55,401 nucleotides of DNA from DASTCC01 sp035711465 (GCA_035711465.1 DASTCC010000256.1:1-55401); one strand, 5' to 3'; positions 17,371-26,762 are shown, counted from the stretch's first letter. The notes: generated by a model not told the origin, from the sequence alone. Numbers and translations are program-made.

Positions 17371-18507
17371 TCATTTCTTGACGTACCTCTTCAACTGCCG
17401 CGGCCCGACCTCGGCGCCGTAGATGACGCCGTTGGCGTCCACGGCCACGCCCTCGGCCGCCAGTGTGCCGCGGGTGCCGGGATCGGGATCCGGAATGAAC
17501 GCCTGGATCCTGCCGTTCTTGCCATCCTTGATGCTGCCGATGCGGATGCCGCGTTTCCATTCCGGACGCTTCGGCTCGACCGAGCCCGATTCCGAATCGG
17601 CCGCGTAGAGCATGTCGTTCTTGTCGATCCAGAGCCCGCTGATGCGGCTGTACTGTTCCCAGCCGTGATCGAGCAGGTTGCCGTCCTTGTCGTAGATCTG
17701 GATTCGGTTGTTCGATCTGTCGGCGATGAACAGCCGGCCTTGTGAGTCCCACGCCAGAGCGTGCGGCTGATCGAACTCGCCGGGCGCCGAACCCTTCTTG
17801 CCCCATTCCTTGATGAACTTGCCGTTCTTGTCGAACTTGCTGATGCGCGCGGTCGCGTTCGCGCCCGACGCATGGCCCTCGGCGACGTAGATGTTGCCGT
17901 CGGCATCGGTGGTGACGTCGTTCGGCTGGTAGAACGACGCCGGATCGGCCGGCTCGCCCGGCCGGTTGCCGCCGGGCTTGCCGAGCGTCAGCAGCAACTG
18001 GCCGTCGGGGCTGAACTTGTAGATCTGGTGGCCGATGATCTTCGCCGGCGGCGCCGGCAGCGGCGCATCAGCGGCGGCGCCGCGGCCGCGGCGCGGGAAG
18101 TTGTCCTGGCCGTCGGTCACCCAGATGTTGCCGTCGCGATCGACGTGGATGCCGTGCGGGAAGATGAACATCCCGGCGCCGAAGCTCTTCACGAGCGTGC
18201 CGGTCGAGTCGAACTTGAGCACGACGTCGAGCGGCGACGTCGTGCCGGCCGCGTTGTCCCAGCACGAGTTCTGCCCGCAGCGCTCCGCAACCCAGACCGA
18301 CACGCCGTCCTTGTCGATGTCGACGGCGCTGGTCGATCCCCACGTGCGGCCGTCCGGCATCTTCGCCCAGCCGGTGATCGTCTCGTACGGATTGGGGGCG
18401 TCGTTGGTCGGCGCGATCGCCTGCAGCGCCCGCACGGGCGAGCTCGGCCACACGCCGGGCGCCGCGATCGCCGCAGCCGCGAGTGTGATGATCGTCATGC
18501 GTCGCAT
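17371..18507 (-). CDS. Exported NHL-repeat six-bladed beta-propeller protein (3)
   Basis: 378 residues. The signal peptide is MRRMTIITLAAAAIAAPGVW. NHL blades follow: GIHVDRDGNIWVTDG, DVTTDADGNIYVAEG, LAWDSQGRLFIADRSNNRIQIYD, GLWIDKNDMLYAADS, GVAVDANGVIYGAEV. An Arg/Gly/Ala-rich linker (FPRRGRGAAADAPLPAPP) interrupts one blade, where NHL copy 1 carries its RGG insert. A Cys pair (CGQNSC) near residue 80 may form a disulfide. It is the second gene behind the amidohydrolase, two bases after its stop, so the two are co-transcribed and may act on the same substrate. Confidence 0.85.
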   Translation of the reverse strand: MRRMTIITLAAAAIAAPGVWPSSPVRALQAIAPTNDAPNPYETITGWAKMPDGRTWGSTSAVDIDKDGVSVWVAERCGQNSCWDNAAGTTSPLDVVLKFDSTGTLVKSFGAGMFIFPHGIHVDRDGNIWVTDGQDNFPRRGRGAAADAPLPAPPAKIIGHQIYKFSPDGQLLLTLGKPGGNRPGEPADPASFYQPNDVTTDADGNIYVAEGHASGANATARISKFDKNGKFIKEWGKKGSAPGEFDQPHALAWDSQGRLFIADRSNNRIQIYDKDGNLLDHGWEQYSRISGLWIDKNDMLYAADSESGSVEPKRPEWKRGIRIGSIKDGKNGRIQAFIPDPDPGTRGTLAAEGVAVDANGVIYGAEVGPRQLKRYVKK

Positions 18508-18509
18508 CG

Positions 18510-20204
18510 CTATCGTCCTCCACCTGCGGGAGCCGTGGCGCGCTCCTTCTTCTGTTTCTCGACCATCACCGCGACGTCCGCGGCCAGCTGCTTCGCGTCG
18601 TAGACGATGCCGTCCTTGATCGTGTACTTGACGCCACCGACACGCTCGGCGCGCGTCGTCTGGTCGTTGACGCGAATCGCGCCGGTGGCGTAGAGCGTCT
18701 TGAAGTTCTGCAGCGGATTCTGATCGACGAGCACGAGATCGGCGAGCATGCCGGCCTTGATCACGCCGCGGTCCACCGGCGTGCCGCTCGCTTCGGCCAG
18801 CGTCATCGCCCCGTTCATCGTCGCCGCTTGAATCACTTCGAGCGGATGGAATCCCGCTTCCTGCAGCATCTCGAGCTCATTGATGAAGCCGAAGCCGTAG
18901 GTCTGGTAGATGAAGCCGGAGTCGGATCCGGTGGTGATCCGGCCGCCCATCTTCTTGTAGTCGTTCATCAGCTGGAACCAGACCTGATAGAAGTTCCGCC
19001 AGGCCACCTCGTCCTCGGTGGTCCAGTCGTACCAGTAGGCGCCGTGGTTGCTGCGGCTCGGCGCGTAGAAGTCCATCAGCGACGGCAGCGTGTAGCGGTC
19101 GTGCCACTCGGCCTCACGGAAGCGCATGACGTCACGGCCGGCCGAATAGATCGTCAACGTCGGATCGAACACGGTGCCGAGCTTCAGGTGCTCCTCGAGG
19201 TACGCCTTCCATTCCGGGCTGCCCTGCGGATGAATCTTGTCCCAGAGCCGCGCCACCTGTCCGAACCGCCACTGCTCGTCGTTGTAGTTCATGTCGACCG
19301 GCCAGGGCTGGACGACGTAGTCCTTGAGCAGCGACTCGAAGTGGCCGTAGAAGTGGGTGATGCTCTGCAGCCCGAGGCGCGCCGCTTTGATCGCGTTCAT
19401 CTGCGCGACGCCGGTCTGCTGCAGATGCGCGGTGCTGCCCAGGTTGTTCTTCTTCGCTTCGTCGAGCAGCGCCGCCATGATCGACGGCTCTTCGGCGCCG
19501 ATCTTCAGGCCCTCGACGCCATTGGCCTTGCCCCAGCGCACCCACTCGCGCGCTTTCTCCGGCGAGTCGATCGCGCCACCGTCCCAGCCGGAGCCGGGGC
19601 GCTGATAGTTGACGATGCGCGGCGCGGCGATCAGGTTCTTGTTGCTGCGATCGCGCTCGCTGACCGAGAAGTTGTGAGCGGCGAGCGACACGCCACGCAC
19701 CGTGGTGACGCCGTGCGCCAGCCACAGCTTGTAGGCGTACTCCGCTTCCGCGTTCTTGGGCGGGCCGCCGGCATGGACGTGCATGTCGATGAAGCCCGGC
19801 AGCAGGTACATCCCGGTGCCGTCGATGACGTTGTCGCCCGCGGGCGCGCCGCCGCCGCGCGGCGGCAGTCCCGGCGTTCCCGCGCCGCCGATGCGCGCGA
19901 TGCGGTTGTTCGAGATGACGACGTTCATCGGCCCGTACGGCGGCGCGCCGGTGCCGTCGATGACCATGACGTTGCGGATCGTCAGCGTCTCGAACGGCCC
20001 GCGGCCTTCGTTCGCCCGCCGATCGGGCGCCGCGACGAACCCGCCGCGTCCGCCCTGCCGGCCCCGACCCTGCACCGCCGGCGCCGCGCCCTGCGCATCC
20101 GATCCTCTGGCCTCGACCGCCGGAGCCGGTGCGATGATGTCGCCGAGCAGAAACCCACAGAGCGCGCTCGCGCCCAACGCGACCGCTAGTCGCCGTGCTG
20201 ACAT
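18510..20204 (-). CDS. Exported metal-dependent amidohydrolase
   Basis: 564-residue amidohydrolase-superfamily enzyme. The signal region (1-30) is followed by an RGG-rich linker (46-56) and the TIM-barrel domain. Metal ligands visible: His142 and His144 in GFIDMHVHAG, a probable carbamylated Lys in EGLKIGAEE (about 234), His260 in TAHLQQ, His284/His288 in THFYGHFE, and Asp428 in TTGSDSGF. The C-terminus closes the composite beta-sandwich (GMLADLVLVDQNPL). An AGGAGG site precedes the ATG. Likely imidazolonepropionase/prolidase-like activity on peptides or cyclic amides; substrate uncertain. First gene of an operon with NHL protein 3. Confidence 0.88.
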   Translation of the reverse strand: MSARRLAVALGASALCGFLLGDIIAPAPAVEARGSDAQGAAPAVQGRGRQGGRGGFVAAPDRRANEGRGPFETLTIRNVMVIDGTGAPPYGPMNVVISNNRIARIGGAGTPGLPPRGGGAPAGDNVIDGTGMYLLPGFIDMHVHAGGPPKNAEAEYAYKLWLAHGVTTVRGVSLAAHNFSVSERDRSNKNLIAAPRIVNYQRPGSGWDGGAIDSPEKAREWVRWGKANGVEGLKIGAEEPSIMAALLDEAKKNNLGSTAHLQQTGVAQMNAIKAARLGLQSITHFYGHFESLLKDYVVQPWPVDMNYNDEQWRFGQVARLWDKIHPQGSPEWKAYLEEHLKLGTVFDPTLTIYSAGRDVMRFREAEWHDRYTLPSLMDFYAPSRSNHGAYWYDWTTEDEVAWRNFYQVWFQLMNDYKKMGGRITTGSDSGFIYQTYGFGFINELEMLQEAGFHPLEVIQAATMNGAMTLAEASGTPVDRGVIKAGMLADLVLVDQNPLQNFKTLYATGAIRVNDQTTRAERVGGVKYTIKDGIVYDAKQLAADVAVMVEKQKKERATAPAGGGR

Positions 20205-20264
20205 GGAGGCCTCCTGAGGTCAAAGATTATATCGGGTGAAGACGGGGCACGACCGGAGACGCGA

Positions 20265-20358
20265 CCTGTCGTCACCCGTGTCACCCGTCGTGACCCGTCG
20301 TAACCCGCCCGTCACCTGTCGTAACCCGTCGTCACCCGTCGTAACCCGTCGTTACCCG
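20265..20358. repeat. 10-bp tandem array ending at the epimerase stop codon
   Basis: About nine 10-bp units of the form GTHACCCGTC (plus strand), exact period visible from 20281. The last units provide the TAA stop (20352-20354) of the epimerase gene on the minus strand. The same unit family recurs at 32521-32627. Confidence 0.88.
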
Positions 20359-21278
20359 TAAATCGCTGTGAGCGCTGAGTCGAGGTCCGTGTAGCGGAAC
20401 ACGAATCCTTGTTTGCGTGCGCGTTCGGGGACGACGCGTTGGCCCTGGAGCAGGGCGACGGTTGCCATCTCGCCGACGAGGATGCGGAGCGCGAAGCCCG
20501 GTACGGCGAGCCAGCTCGGGCGGTGCAGCACCCGGCCGAGCGCCGAGGCCATTTCCACGCCGGTGACGGGCTCCGGCGCGGTGGCGTTCAAGGGGCCAGA
20601 GATCGCCGAGTTCTCGATGGCCCAGTCGAGGAGCGCGATCCAGTCGTCGCGGTGGATCCACGAGATCGTCTGCGCGCCGCTGCCGAGCGGGCCGCCGACG
20701 AAGAACTTGAACGGCCGCGCCATCTGCTGCAGCGCGCCGCCGTCAGCGGCGAGCGCTATGCCGCTGCGCAGGATGACGAGCCGCGATCCGAGCGCCGTCA
20801 GCGGATGTGCTTCCGCTTCCCAGGCGACGCACATCCGACCGAGGAAATCGTCGCCGGGCGGAAACGACTCGTCGAAGGTGTGATTCGGATTGGTGCCGTA
20901 GTAGCCGATCGCCGACCCTTGCACGAACACGGCCGGCGGTGTGGTGGCGGCGCGCGCGGCGGCTACGAGGTTGCGCGTCGCCAGCGTGCGGCTTCTCAGC
21001 ATCTCGCGCTTGTACTGCGCCGACCAGCGGCGATCGGCGAGGCCGGCGCCGGCGAGATTGATCACGGCGTCGGCGCCATCGATCTCGCGAGCCCAGGCGT
21101 CGAGCCGCGCCGGGTCGGGCGTCTCGACCGGCGACCATGCGACGTCGCGCGCCAGGGGCGAGCTCGACGCCGCCCGCGGCTTGCGCGTCAGGACGACGAC
21201 CTGGAACTGTCGATCGGTGAAGTGCTCGACGAGCGGCTTGCCGAGGAACCCCGTGCCGCCGGCGATGACGAGCTTCAT
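20352..21278 (-). CDS. TIGR01777-type NAD(P)-dependent epimerase (YfcH/SulA-like)
   Basis: 308-residue extended SDR: MKLVIAGGTGFLGKPLVEHF (GxxGxxG nucleotide site), NLAGAGLADRRWSAQYKREM, the QGSAIGYYG active-site region with YxxxK replaced in the way usual for this subfamily, and a C-terminal HRPSWLAVPGFALRILVGEMA block with a DUF1731-like tail ending in GFVFRYTDLDSAL. Function in bacteria is not settled. The stop codon lies in the first unit of a 10-bp repeat array. Upstream are the two DUF4097 genes on the same strand with an 87-bp gap. Confidence 0.87.
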   Translation of the reverse strand: MKLVIAGGTGFLGKPLVEHFTDRQFQVVVLTRKPRAASSSPLARDVAWSPVETPDPARLDAWAREIDGADAVINLAGAGLADRRWSAQYKREMLRSRTLATRNLVAAARAATTPPAVFVQGSAIGYYGTNPNHTFDESFPPGDDFLGRMCVAWEAEAHPLTALGSRLVILRSGIALAADGGALQQMARPFKFFVGGPLGSGAQTISWIHRDDWIALLDWAIENSAISGPLNATAPEPVTGVEMASALGRVLHRPSWLAVPGFALRILVGEMATVALLQGQRVVPERARKQGFVFRYTDLDSALTAIYG

Positions 21279-21365
21279 GGAAGTACGACGAGTGTACCCG
21301 GAGGCACGCGATCGTACCAGTGCCTCCGGCCCTCGCCGTACCAGTGCGGCGCGCTGACGGCGCCG

Positions 21366-22127
21366 TCAGCGATCGATCCGGACGTTCCCGGAGAAGGTGT
21401 GGAACCGGAGCGTGCGGCCGGCGCCGCCGGGCAGATCGCCCTCGGTCCGCGACCGCCGGACGCTGCGGATCTTCATCGGCAGCGCGGTGTCGAACGATCC
21501 GCTGAAGCTGTCGAACTGCACGCTGCCTTGGGCGTTCTCCGCGAGGCGGACGCGGATGTCGCCGCTGAAGGTCTCGGCGCGGATGTCGGGTGAGGCGCCG
21601 GCGGCGATGGCGTTGATCTCGATCGTCGAGCTGAACGACTCGGCGTCGATCGCGCCCCTGGCGTCGGACACGATCACGTCGCCCGAAAACGACTTGATCC
21701 GCTGACTGCCGGTGACGCCCGAGACGGTGACGTCGCTGCCGAAGACGTTGACGTCGAGCTTCGCCGCCGCCGGGACCTGAATCTCGAAGTCGGTCTCGAC
21801 GACGTTCTCGTCGCGCTCGCGCCATTCCCGCTGCCGATCGTTGGCGTTGACGACGACGCGCGAGCCGGTGGTCTCGATGGTGAGCTTGATGTTCTCGAGT
21901 CGATCGCGGCGGGCGCGCCGGACGGCGTGGATGACGACGTCCTTGCCGCTGGTGCCGGTGATGCGGACCTTGCCCGAGAAGTTCTTGAGCTCGAGCGTGC
22001 CGTTCTCCGGCAGCGGCACGGTGCGATCGACGGTCTCGGTCTGCTGCTGCGCGTGCAGACCGGCGCCGAGCAGGGCGACGATCGCCGCGGCAGCGAGCGT
22101 GCGAAGGATGGGGGACTGGGCCTTCAT
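21366..22127 (-). CDS. Exported DUF4097 beta-helix-like protein (1)
   Basis: 253 residues with a signal peptide (MKAQSPILRTLAAAAIVALLG). The rest is DUF4097: short repeating beta-strands such as LELKNFSGKVRITG, DVNVFGSDVTVSGV, RIKSFSGDVIVSDA, IRAETFSGDIRVRL and LRFHTFSGNVRIDR, which predict a right-handed beta-solenoid with FSG turns. Function unknown; often linked to envelope regulation genes. It follows the second DUF4097 gene by 24 bp, so one transcript is likely. Confidence 0.83.
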   Translation of the reverse strand: MKAQSPILRTLAAAAIVALLGAGLHAQQQTETVDRTVPLPENGTLELKNFSGKVRITGTSGKDVVIHAVRRARRDRLENIKLTIETTGSRVVVNANDRQREWRERDENVVETDFEIQVPAAAKLDVNVFGSDVTVSGVTGSQRIKSFSGDVIVSDARGAIDAESFSSTIEINAIAAGASPDIRAETFSGDIRVRLAENAQGSVQFDSFSGSFDTALPMKIRSVRRSRTEGDLPGGAGRTLRFHTFSGNVRIDR

Positions 22128-22151
22128 TGAATCCTGTGCTCCTGATAGTCG

Positions 22152-22979
22152 CTAGCGCCGGCCGATGCGGACGCTGCCGTTCGACGAGCTGACGCGGATC
22201 GTCGGGCCGCCGCTGCCGAGCGTGGTCTCGAGCTGCCGCGAGATCCGGCCCTGGACGGTGATCGGCATGTCGACGGAGAGGTGGCCGTTGCTGGTGCCGG
22301 CGATCAACCGCGCGTTGTACTTCTCGGGCACGTCGACGCGCACCGAGCCGTTGGAAGTGCGCAGCTCGAGGCCGGCGCCGCTCCACGTCGATCCGCCGAG
22401 CGCCGCGTGCACCGATCCGTTGCTCGTCGTCGCGATGACGTCGCCGCCGACGTCGACCAGGCTCAGGCTGCCGTTGCTGCTCTCGGCGCGGATGCGGCCG
22501 TTGACCCCGGAAATCGACACCGACCCATTCGACGTGCCGAGCTCGAGGTCCTGAGACGCCGGCACTTCGATGCGGTAGCTGACCCACCAGCTGCGCCGGT
22601 TGCCGGACGTGCTCGGCCCATCAGCGCGAACGCGGCCGTTCTCGGCGGTCACCTTCACGTCACGTCCGAGCGCGGCCGCGTCGCTCTCGGTGCGATCGGT
22701 GGCGACGACGCGGGCGCGGATCGCGATGTCCTTCCGGTTGGTGGCGGTGATGCTGATGCTGCCGTTCGGGTTGTCGGTGACGTCGAGCACGCCGGGCTTG
22801 GCCATCGTCAGCTCGCGGACCTCGCAGAACACCTCGCGGTCGCGGTCACGATCGTCGCGCGCGTCCGCACACCAGTCCTGATTGGACGAGGTCGACCGGC
22901 TGGTCTGGCCGGCAAGGGTCGCCGGCGCGGTGGCCGCGCAGGCGAACAACAGGATGAAAAGACTGCGAAACACCTGCAT
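22152..22979 (-). CDS. Exported DUF4097 beta-helix-like protein (2)
   Basis: 275 residues, signal peptide at 1-24, two Cys (CADARDD...FCEV) near residues 37-51 that could pair. The solenoid repeats here use an SNGS turn: LGTSNGSVSISGVNGRIRAE, ESSNGSLSLVDV, TTSNGSVHAAL, RTSNGSVRVDV, GTSNGHLSVDM, SSSNGSVRIGR, where copy 1 uses FSG. The contrasting but regular turn motifs suggest two solenoids of the same family with different faces. It lies 46 bp after the hisA stop on the same strand and may be read through from the his operon. Function unknown. Confidence 0.83.
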   Translation of the reverse strand: MQVFRSLFILLFACAATAPATLAGQTSRSTSSNQDWCADARDDRDRDREVFCEVRELTMAKPGVLDVTDNPNGSISITATNRKDIAIRARVVATDRTESDAAALGRDVKVTAENGRVRADGPSTSGNRRSWWVSYRIEVPASQDLELGTSNGSVSISGVNGRIRAESSNGSLSLVDVGGDVIATTSNGSVHAALGGSTWSGAGLELRTSNGSVRVDVPEKYNARLIAGTSNGHLSVDMPITVQGRISRQLETTLGSGGPTIRVSSSNGSVRIGRR

Positions 22980-23025
22980 CGAATCGAACCTCCAGACGCC
23001 GGGGCCGAATGGCGTCTCCGGAGGA

Positions 23026-23757
23026 TTAGACGGAGGCGCCGCCGGGCCCGTTGCCGGTTCGCGTCCGGGCCGTCAGGGCCGCACCGGGGTCGAGCAATCC
23101 TGTGTAGATGGCCATGCCGACGACCGCGTCGACACCGATGTCGTCGAGCCGATGCACTTCGTCGAGCGAGCGGATGCCACCCGCCGCGATGACGGCCTTC
23201 GTCGTCGCGGCGCGGACGGCCAGGACCGCTTCCATGTCGACGCCCGACAACAGGCCTTCCGTGTCGACGTGCGTGTAGAGGAACGCGCCGGCAAACGAGG
23301 ACAGCGCGCGGACCGCGTCGGCCGGCGTGGTTCGAGTGACGCCGCGCCAGCCGTGCGTGACGACGCGGCCGCGGCGCGCGTCGACGGCCGCGACGAAGGC
23401 CTGCTCGCCAAGGGCGTCCGCAAACGCCTGCGCGCGCGCCACATCGGGCGCGCCATCCGTGTACAGCGCCGATCCAATCACCACGCGACACGCGCCGAGC
23501 GCGATCAACGCCTCCGCGCGCTCGATGGTCCGCACGCCGCCGCCGACCTGGCAGGGCAGGGTCCGACAGATCTCGGAGACGAGCGGCGCGTTGTCGCCGT
23601 GTCCCTTCGCCGCATCCAAATCGACTAGCTGAACGACGGGAAAGCCGCGAAAGCGATCGATCCAGCCCTCGAGATCGTCGCTCGCGACGCGCAGGCGTTC
23701 GCCCTGCTCGAGCTGGACGATGCGTCCGTCCATCAGATCAATCGACGGAATCAGCAT
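23026..23757 (-). CDS. hisA: Phosphoribosylformimino-5-aminoimidazole carboxamide ribotide isomerase
   Basis: 243 residues, typical size. HisA converts ProFAR to PRFAR in histidine synthesis with a (beta/alpha)8 barrel. Catalytic Asp8 lies in IPSIDLMDG and the second Asp in AAVDARRG; phosphate loops are QVGGGVRTIE and IAAGGIRSLDE. The ATG at 23757 lies 20 nt inside hisF, so the genes overlap; the upstream extension of the frame has no family similarity. Last gene of the hisIGDCBHFA operon. Confidence 0.95.
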   Translation of the reverse strand: MLIPSIDLMDGRIVQLEQGERLRVASDDLEGWIDRFRGFPVVQLVDLDAAKGHGDNAPLVSEICRTLPCQVGGGVRTIERAEALIALGACRVVIGSALYTDGAPDVARAQAFADALGEQAFVAAVDARRGRVVTHGWRGVTRTTPADAVRALSSFAGAFLYTHVDTEGLLSGVDMEAVLAVRAATTKAVIAAGGIRSLDEVHRLDDIGVDAVVGMAIYTGLLDPGAALTARTRTGNGPGGASV

Positions 23758-24514
23758 CGTCGAGCCGTATGGGCACGCCGCGGTCGGCAAGAAAACGTTT
23801 GAGGTCGCGCACGCCGTAGTCCTCGAAATGCAGGATCGAGGCGGCGAGAGCTGCGTCGGCGCAGCCGTCGAGGAAGACGTCGACGAAATGGCCGGGCCGG
23901 CCGGCGCCGCCCGAGGCGATGACAGGCACGGGCACCGCGCCACTGACCGCACGGGTGAGATCGCAGTCGAATCCCGACTGCGTGCCATCGCGATCGATCG
24001 ACGTCAGCAGGATCTCGCCAGCGCCATGACCGACCGCCTCGCGGGCCCAGGCGACCGCGTCGCGCGGGTCCGGGCTCGAGCCGCTTCGGCTCCGCACCTC
24101 GAAGCGGTCGCCGCGCGCGATGGCGTCGATAGCGACGACGACGGCCTGACTGCCGAAGAGGCTGGCGATCTCGGCGATCAGCGCCGGGCGCGCCAGCGCC
24201 GCCGAGTTGATGCTGACCTTGTCCGCGCCGGCGTCGACCAGCGCCCGCGCATCGTCGATGCTGCGGACGCCGCCGCCGACGGTCAACGGCACGAAGACGC
24301 GATCGGCGACGGCGCGAACCGTGTCGGCGATCGCGCGGCGGCCTTCGAGCGTCGCCGAGACGTCGAGCACGACGATCTCGTCGGCGCCCTCTGCATCGTA
24401 CCGGGCGGCAAGCGCCGCCGGATCGCCGGCCGTGCGCAGATCGGCGAACTTGACGCCTTTGACCACGCGGCCGTCGCGCACGTCGAGGCAGGCGATGACG
24501 CGCCGCGTCAGCAT
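23738..24514 (-). CDS. hisF: Imidazole glycerol phosphate synthase, cyclase subunit
   Basis: 258-residue barrel that takes ammonia from HisH and converts PRFAR to imidazole glycerol phosphate and AICAR. Starts MLTRRVIACLDVRDGRVVKG with catalytic Asp11, second catalytic Asp in VVAIDAIARGD; phosphate loops LTVGGGVRSIDDA and IASGGAGRPGHF. The start overlaps hisH by 7 nt and the end overlaps hisA by 20 nt. Translational coupling is expected through the whole block. Confidence 0.95.
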   Translation of the reverse strand: MLTRRVIACLDVRDGRVVKGVKFADLRTAGDPAALAARYDAEGADEIVVLDVSATLEGRRAIADTVRAVADRVFVPLTVGGGVRSIDDARALVDAGADKVSINSAALARPALIAEIASLFGSQAVVVAIDAIARGDRFEVRSRSGSSPDPRDAVAWAREAVGHGAGEILLTSIDRDGTQSGFDCDLTRAVSGAVPVPVIASGGAGRPGHFVDVFLDGCADAALAASILHFEDYGVRDLKRFLADRGVPIRLDDADSVD

Positions 24515-25125
24515 CGCCGGCTCGCGCGCGCGATGGCGACAAAAGTGGCGAGGAGGCGAAGGCCGACCGCGCCCGATTTCTCGGGATGACCTTGCACGCC
24601 GAAGACGTTGGCCCGCTCGACCGCGGACGCGAAGACGCTGCCGTGACTGGTCGTGGCAGTGGTGATCGGTGAGGGCGGCGCGGCGAACGTGTGTGAGAAG
24701 TACATGGCGGCGCCATCCGGAACGCCGTCGAGCAGACGCGAGGCGCAGCCAGTGCGGTCGAGCTGATTCCAGCCGACGTGAGGCACCTTGACGTTCCCCG
24801 CGATCCGCTGGGATCGGCCGGCGAAGAAACCCAGACCGTGGTCGTTCGTCGCTTCGTCGCTGCCGTCGAACAGCCACTGCAGGCCCAGGCAGATGCCCAA
24901 CAGCGGCGTGCCGTCGTCGATGGCCGTCGCGATCGCGGCGCGCCACCGATCGTCGAGCGCGCGCGTCGCCGCGAAGTGGCCCACGCCGGGGATGATGATC
25001 GCGTCGGCGCCAGAAAGGGCAGTGGGCCCGATCGCGCGGAGCGGCGCCGCGTCCACAGCCGCGAGCGCCTTCATGACCGACTGCACGTTGCCGGCCCCGT
25101 AATCGACGACGGCGATGCGGGTCAC
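24508..25125 (-). CDS. hisH: Imidazole glycerol phosphate synthase, glutaminase subunit
   Basis: 205-residue class I glutamine amidotransferase supplying ammonia to HisF. The triad is present: Cys79 in GICLGLQWLF, His180 and Glu182 in GVQGHPEKSG; the oxyanion strand region is PGVGHFAA. GTG start at 25125 (VTRIAVVDYGAGN) with AAGGAG upstream; it overlaps the hisB stop as GTGA. A longer in-frame start upstream lacks family similarity. Confidence 0.94.
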   Translation of the reverse strand: MTRIAVVDYGAGNVQSVMKALAAVDAAPLRAIGPTALSGADAIIIPGVGHFAATRALDDRWRAAIATAIDDGTPLLGICLGLQWLFDGSDEATNDHGLGFFAGRSQRIAGNVKVPHVGWNQLDRTGCASRLLDGVPDGAAMYFSHTFAAPPSPITTATTSHGSVFASAVERANVFGVQGHPEKSGAVGLRLLATFVAIARASRRC

Positions 25126-25709
25126 AGGAGCTCCTTCGTCGAGGGCAGCACGCGGAGCAGGCGTCGATCCTTCGCGCACGCGACGCGAAGCGCGCGGGCG
25201 AACGCCTTGAAGATCGCCTCGATGCCGTGATGGCTCGACCGGCCATACAGCAGCTTCAGGTGCACGTTGGCCCTGGCGCCGGTGGCGAAGCCTTCGAAGA
25301 AGTCGGCGACCAGCTCGGTGGGCAGGTCACCGACGCGTGAGGCCCGCACCGGCACGTCGATGGCGGCGTGAGGACGGCCGGCCAGGTCGATGGCGGCGAC
25401 AGCGAGTGACTCGTCCATCGGCATCACGAAGTAGCCGGCGCGGTTGATCCCGCGGCGCGTGCCGAGCGCGCGCGCGAACGCGTCGCCGAGCGCCAGCCCC
25501 GTGTCCTCGACGGTGTGATGAGCGTCGACGTCGAGGTCGCCGTCCGCGGCGATCTCGAGATCGAAGCCGCCATGACGGGCGGTCGTCTCGAGCATGTGAT
25601 CGAGAAACCGGAGGCCGGTCGCGATGTCATAGCGTCCGCGTCCTTCGACCTGCAGCCGGACGCGGACGCGCGTCTCGGCCGTGCGGCGGTCAATTCGCGC
25701 CCGCCGCAC
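25122..25709 (-). CDS. hisB: Imidazoleglycerol-phosphate dehydratase
   Basis: 195 residues, the monofunctional dehydratase form without a fused phosphatase. Mn-binding motifs are visible: LRFLDHMLETTARHG, DAHHTVEDTGLALG, and SSHHGIEAIFKAFARAL. GTG start at 25709 (MRRARIDRRTAETR), 20 nt inside hisC. Because HisB is monofunctional, histidinol phosphatase must come from another gene, none seen in this window. Confidence 0.95.
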   Translation of the reverse strand: MRRARIDRRTAETRVRVRLQVEGRGRYDIATGLRFLDHMLETTARHGGFDLEIAADGDLDVDAHHTVEDTGLALGDAFARALGTRRGINRAGYFVMPMDESLAVAAIDLAGRPHAAIDVPVRASRVGDLPTELVADFFEGFATGARANVHLKLLYGRSSHHGIEAIFKAFARALRVACAKDRRLLRVLPSTKELL

Positions 25710-26733
25710 GGATCGCCTCCAGCGCGTCGATGCAGACGCGCGTGTGCGCCACGACGCCGGCGGTGATGCGCAGACAGCCGGCGCACCCGGACGCGGCGCT
25801 CTTGTCGCGGACGAGCACGCCGCGATCGGCGAGCGCGCGCGCCAGCGCCGACGCCGTGTCGCCGACGCGAATCAGCACGAAGTTCGCTTCGCTCGGCCAG
25901 TAGGTCCACCCGCGGCGCTCGCAGTAGTCGTAGAGCAGCCGCTTCGACTCCGCAGCCGCGGCCACCGATGCGCGCAGATATGCCGTGTCCTCGAGCGCGG
26001 CAGCGAGGGCGCGCATCGCGCAGACGTTGACGCCGAAGGGTGGCAGCAGACGCCGCAGCGGCGCCAACGTCTCGGGGTGCGCGACCAGCGCGCCAATGCG
26101 CAGCGCGGCCAGCCCGTGCGCCTTCGCGAACGTCCGCCCGACGACGAGGTTGCGATGGCGATCGAGCGTGTCGCCGACGAACGTCCGGCCGCTGAACTCC
26201 GCGTAGGCTTCGTCGACCAGCACGGTCGCCTGTGGCGCCGCCTGCGCGATGTGCTCGACGATGCCTCGCGGGATCGCGAGACCCGTCGGGTTGTTCGGAT
26301 CGGTCAGATAGACCAGCCGGGTGGCGGGCCTCAACGCGTGCATCATCGCCTGCGTCGGAAACGCGAAATCCTCTTCCGGCATCAGATGCGTCGTCGCCAG
26401 GCCCGCGGCCTCGGCGCTGGCCAGGTACATCTCGAACGCCGGCTCGACGATGATCACGGGCGGCTCGACGGGCACGCGATCGATCTGCAGCCTGGCGTAA
26501 TGCGCGACGACGTGCAGGCCTTCGTCGAGGCCGTTGGTGAGTTGGACCCAGTCCGGATCGACGCCGAACGCGGCTGCCGTGGCCGCCGTGATCGGACCGT
26601 AGTCCGGATACCACGCGGCTTCCTCACGGGTGATCGATCGCAGCGCCTCGAGCACGGCCGGCGAGCAGCCGCCGGTGTGCTCGTTGAAGTGAAGGCGAAG
26701 GCCCTGGGACGCATCAGGTGGTTGATATGGCAT
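25690..26733 (-). CDS. hisC: Histidinol-phosphate aminotransferase
   Basis: 347-residue PLP enzyme of the biosynthetic operon. LHFNEHTGGCSP replaces the usual NENP element; PLP contacts are DPNNPTG and VDEAYAEF; the Schiff-base Lys is K204 in RTFAKAHGLAALRIG, where the residue before Lys is Ala rather than the usual Ser. The ATG at 26733 has GGAG ten bases upstream; a GTG at 26739 adds two residues. The gene is separated from hisD by about 60 bp holding 7-bp repeats, the only real gap in the operon. Confidence 0.93.
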   Translation of the reverse strand: MPYQPPDASQGLRLHFNEHTGGCSPAVLEALRSITREEAAWYPDYGPITAATAAAFGVDPDWVQLTNGLDEGLHVVAHYARLQIDRVPVEPPVIIVEPAFEMYLASAEAAGLATTHLMPEEDFAFPTQAMMHALRPATRLVYLTDPNNPTGLAIPRGIVEHIAQAAPQATVLVDEAYAEFSGRTFVGDTLDRHRNLVVGRTFAKAHGLAALRIGALVAHPETLAPLRRLLPPFGVNVCAMRALAAALEDTAYLRASVAAAAESKRLLYDYCERRGWTYWPSEANFVLIRVGDTASALARALADRGVLVRDKSAASGCAGCLRITAGVVAHTRVCIDALEAIRAAGAN

Positions 26734-26762
26734 GGGCACAGGGCTCCGGAAGGGCAGCTGAC

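Noticed and set aside
20265..20358. CRISPR array
   Set aside because: The repeats are contiguous 10-bp units with no spacers and no cas genes nearby.
24515..25246. HisF as a longer bifunctional protein
   Set aside because: The upstream extension of the frame is a shadow of hisH and hisB; family similarity begins at the ATG at 24514.
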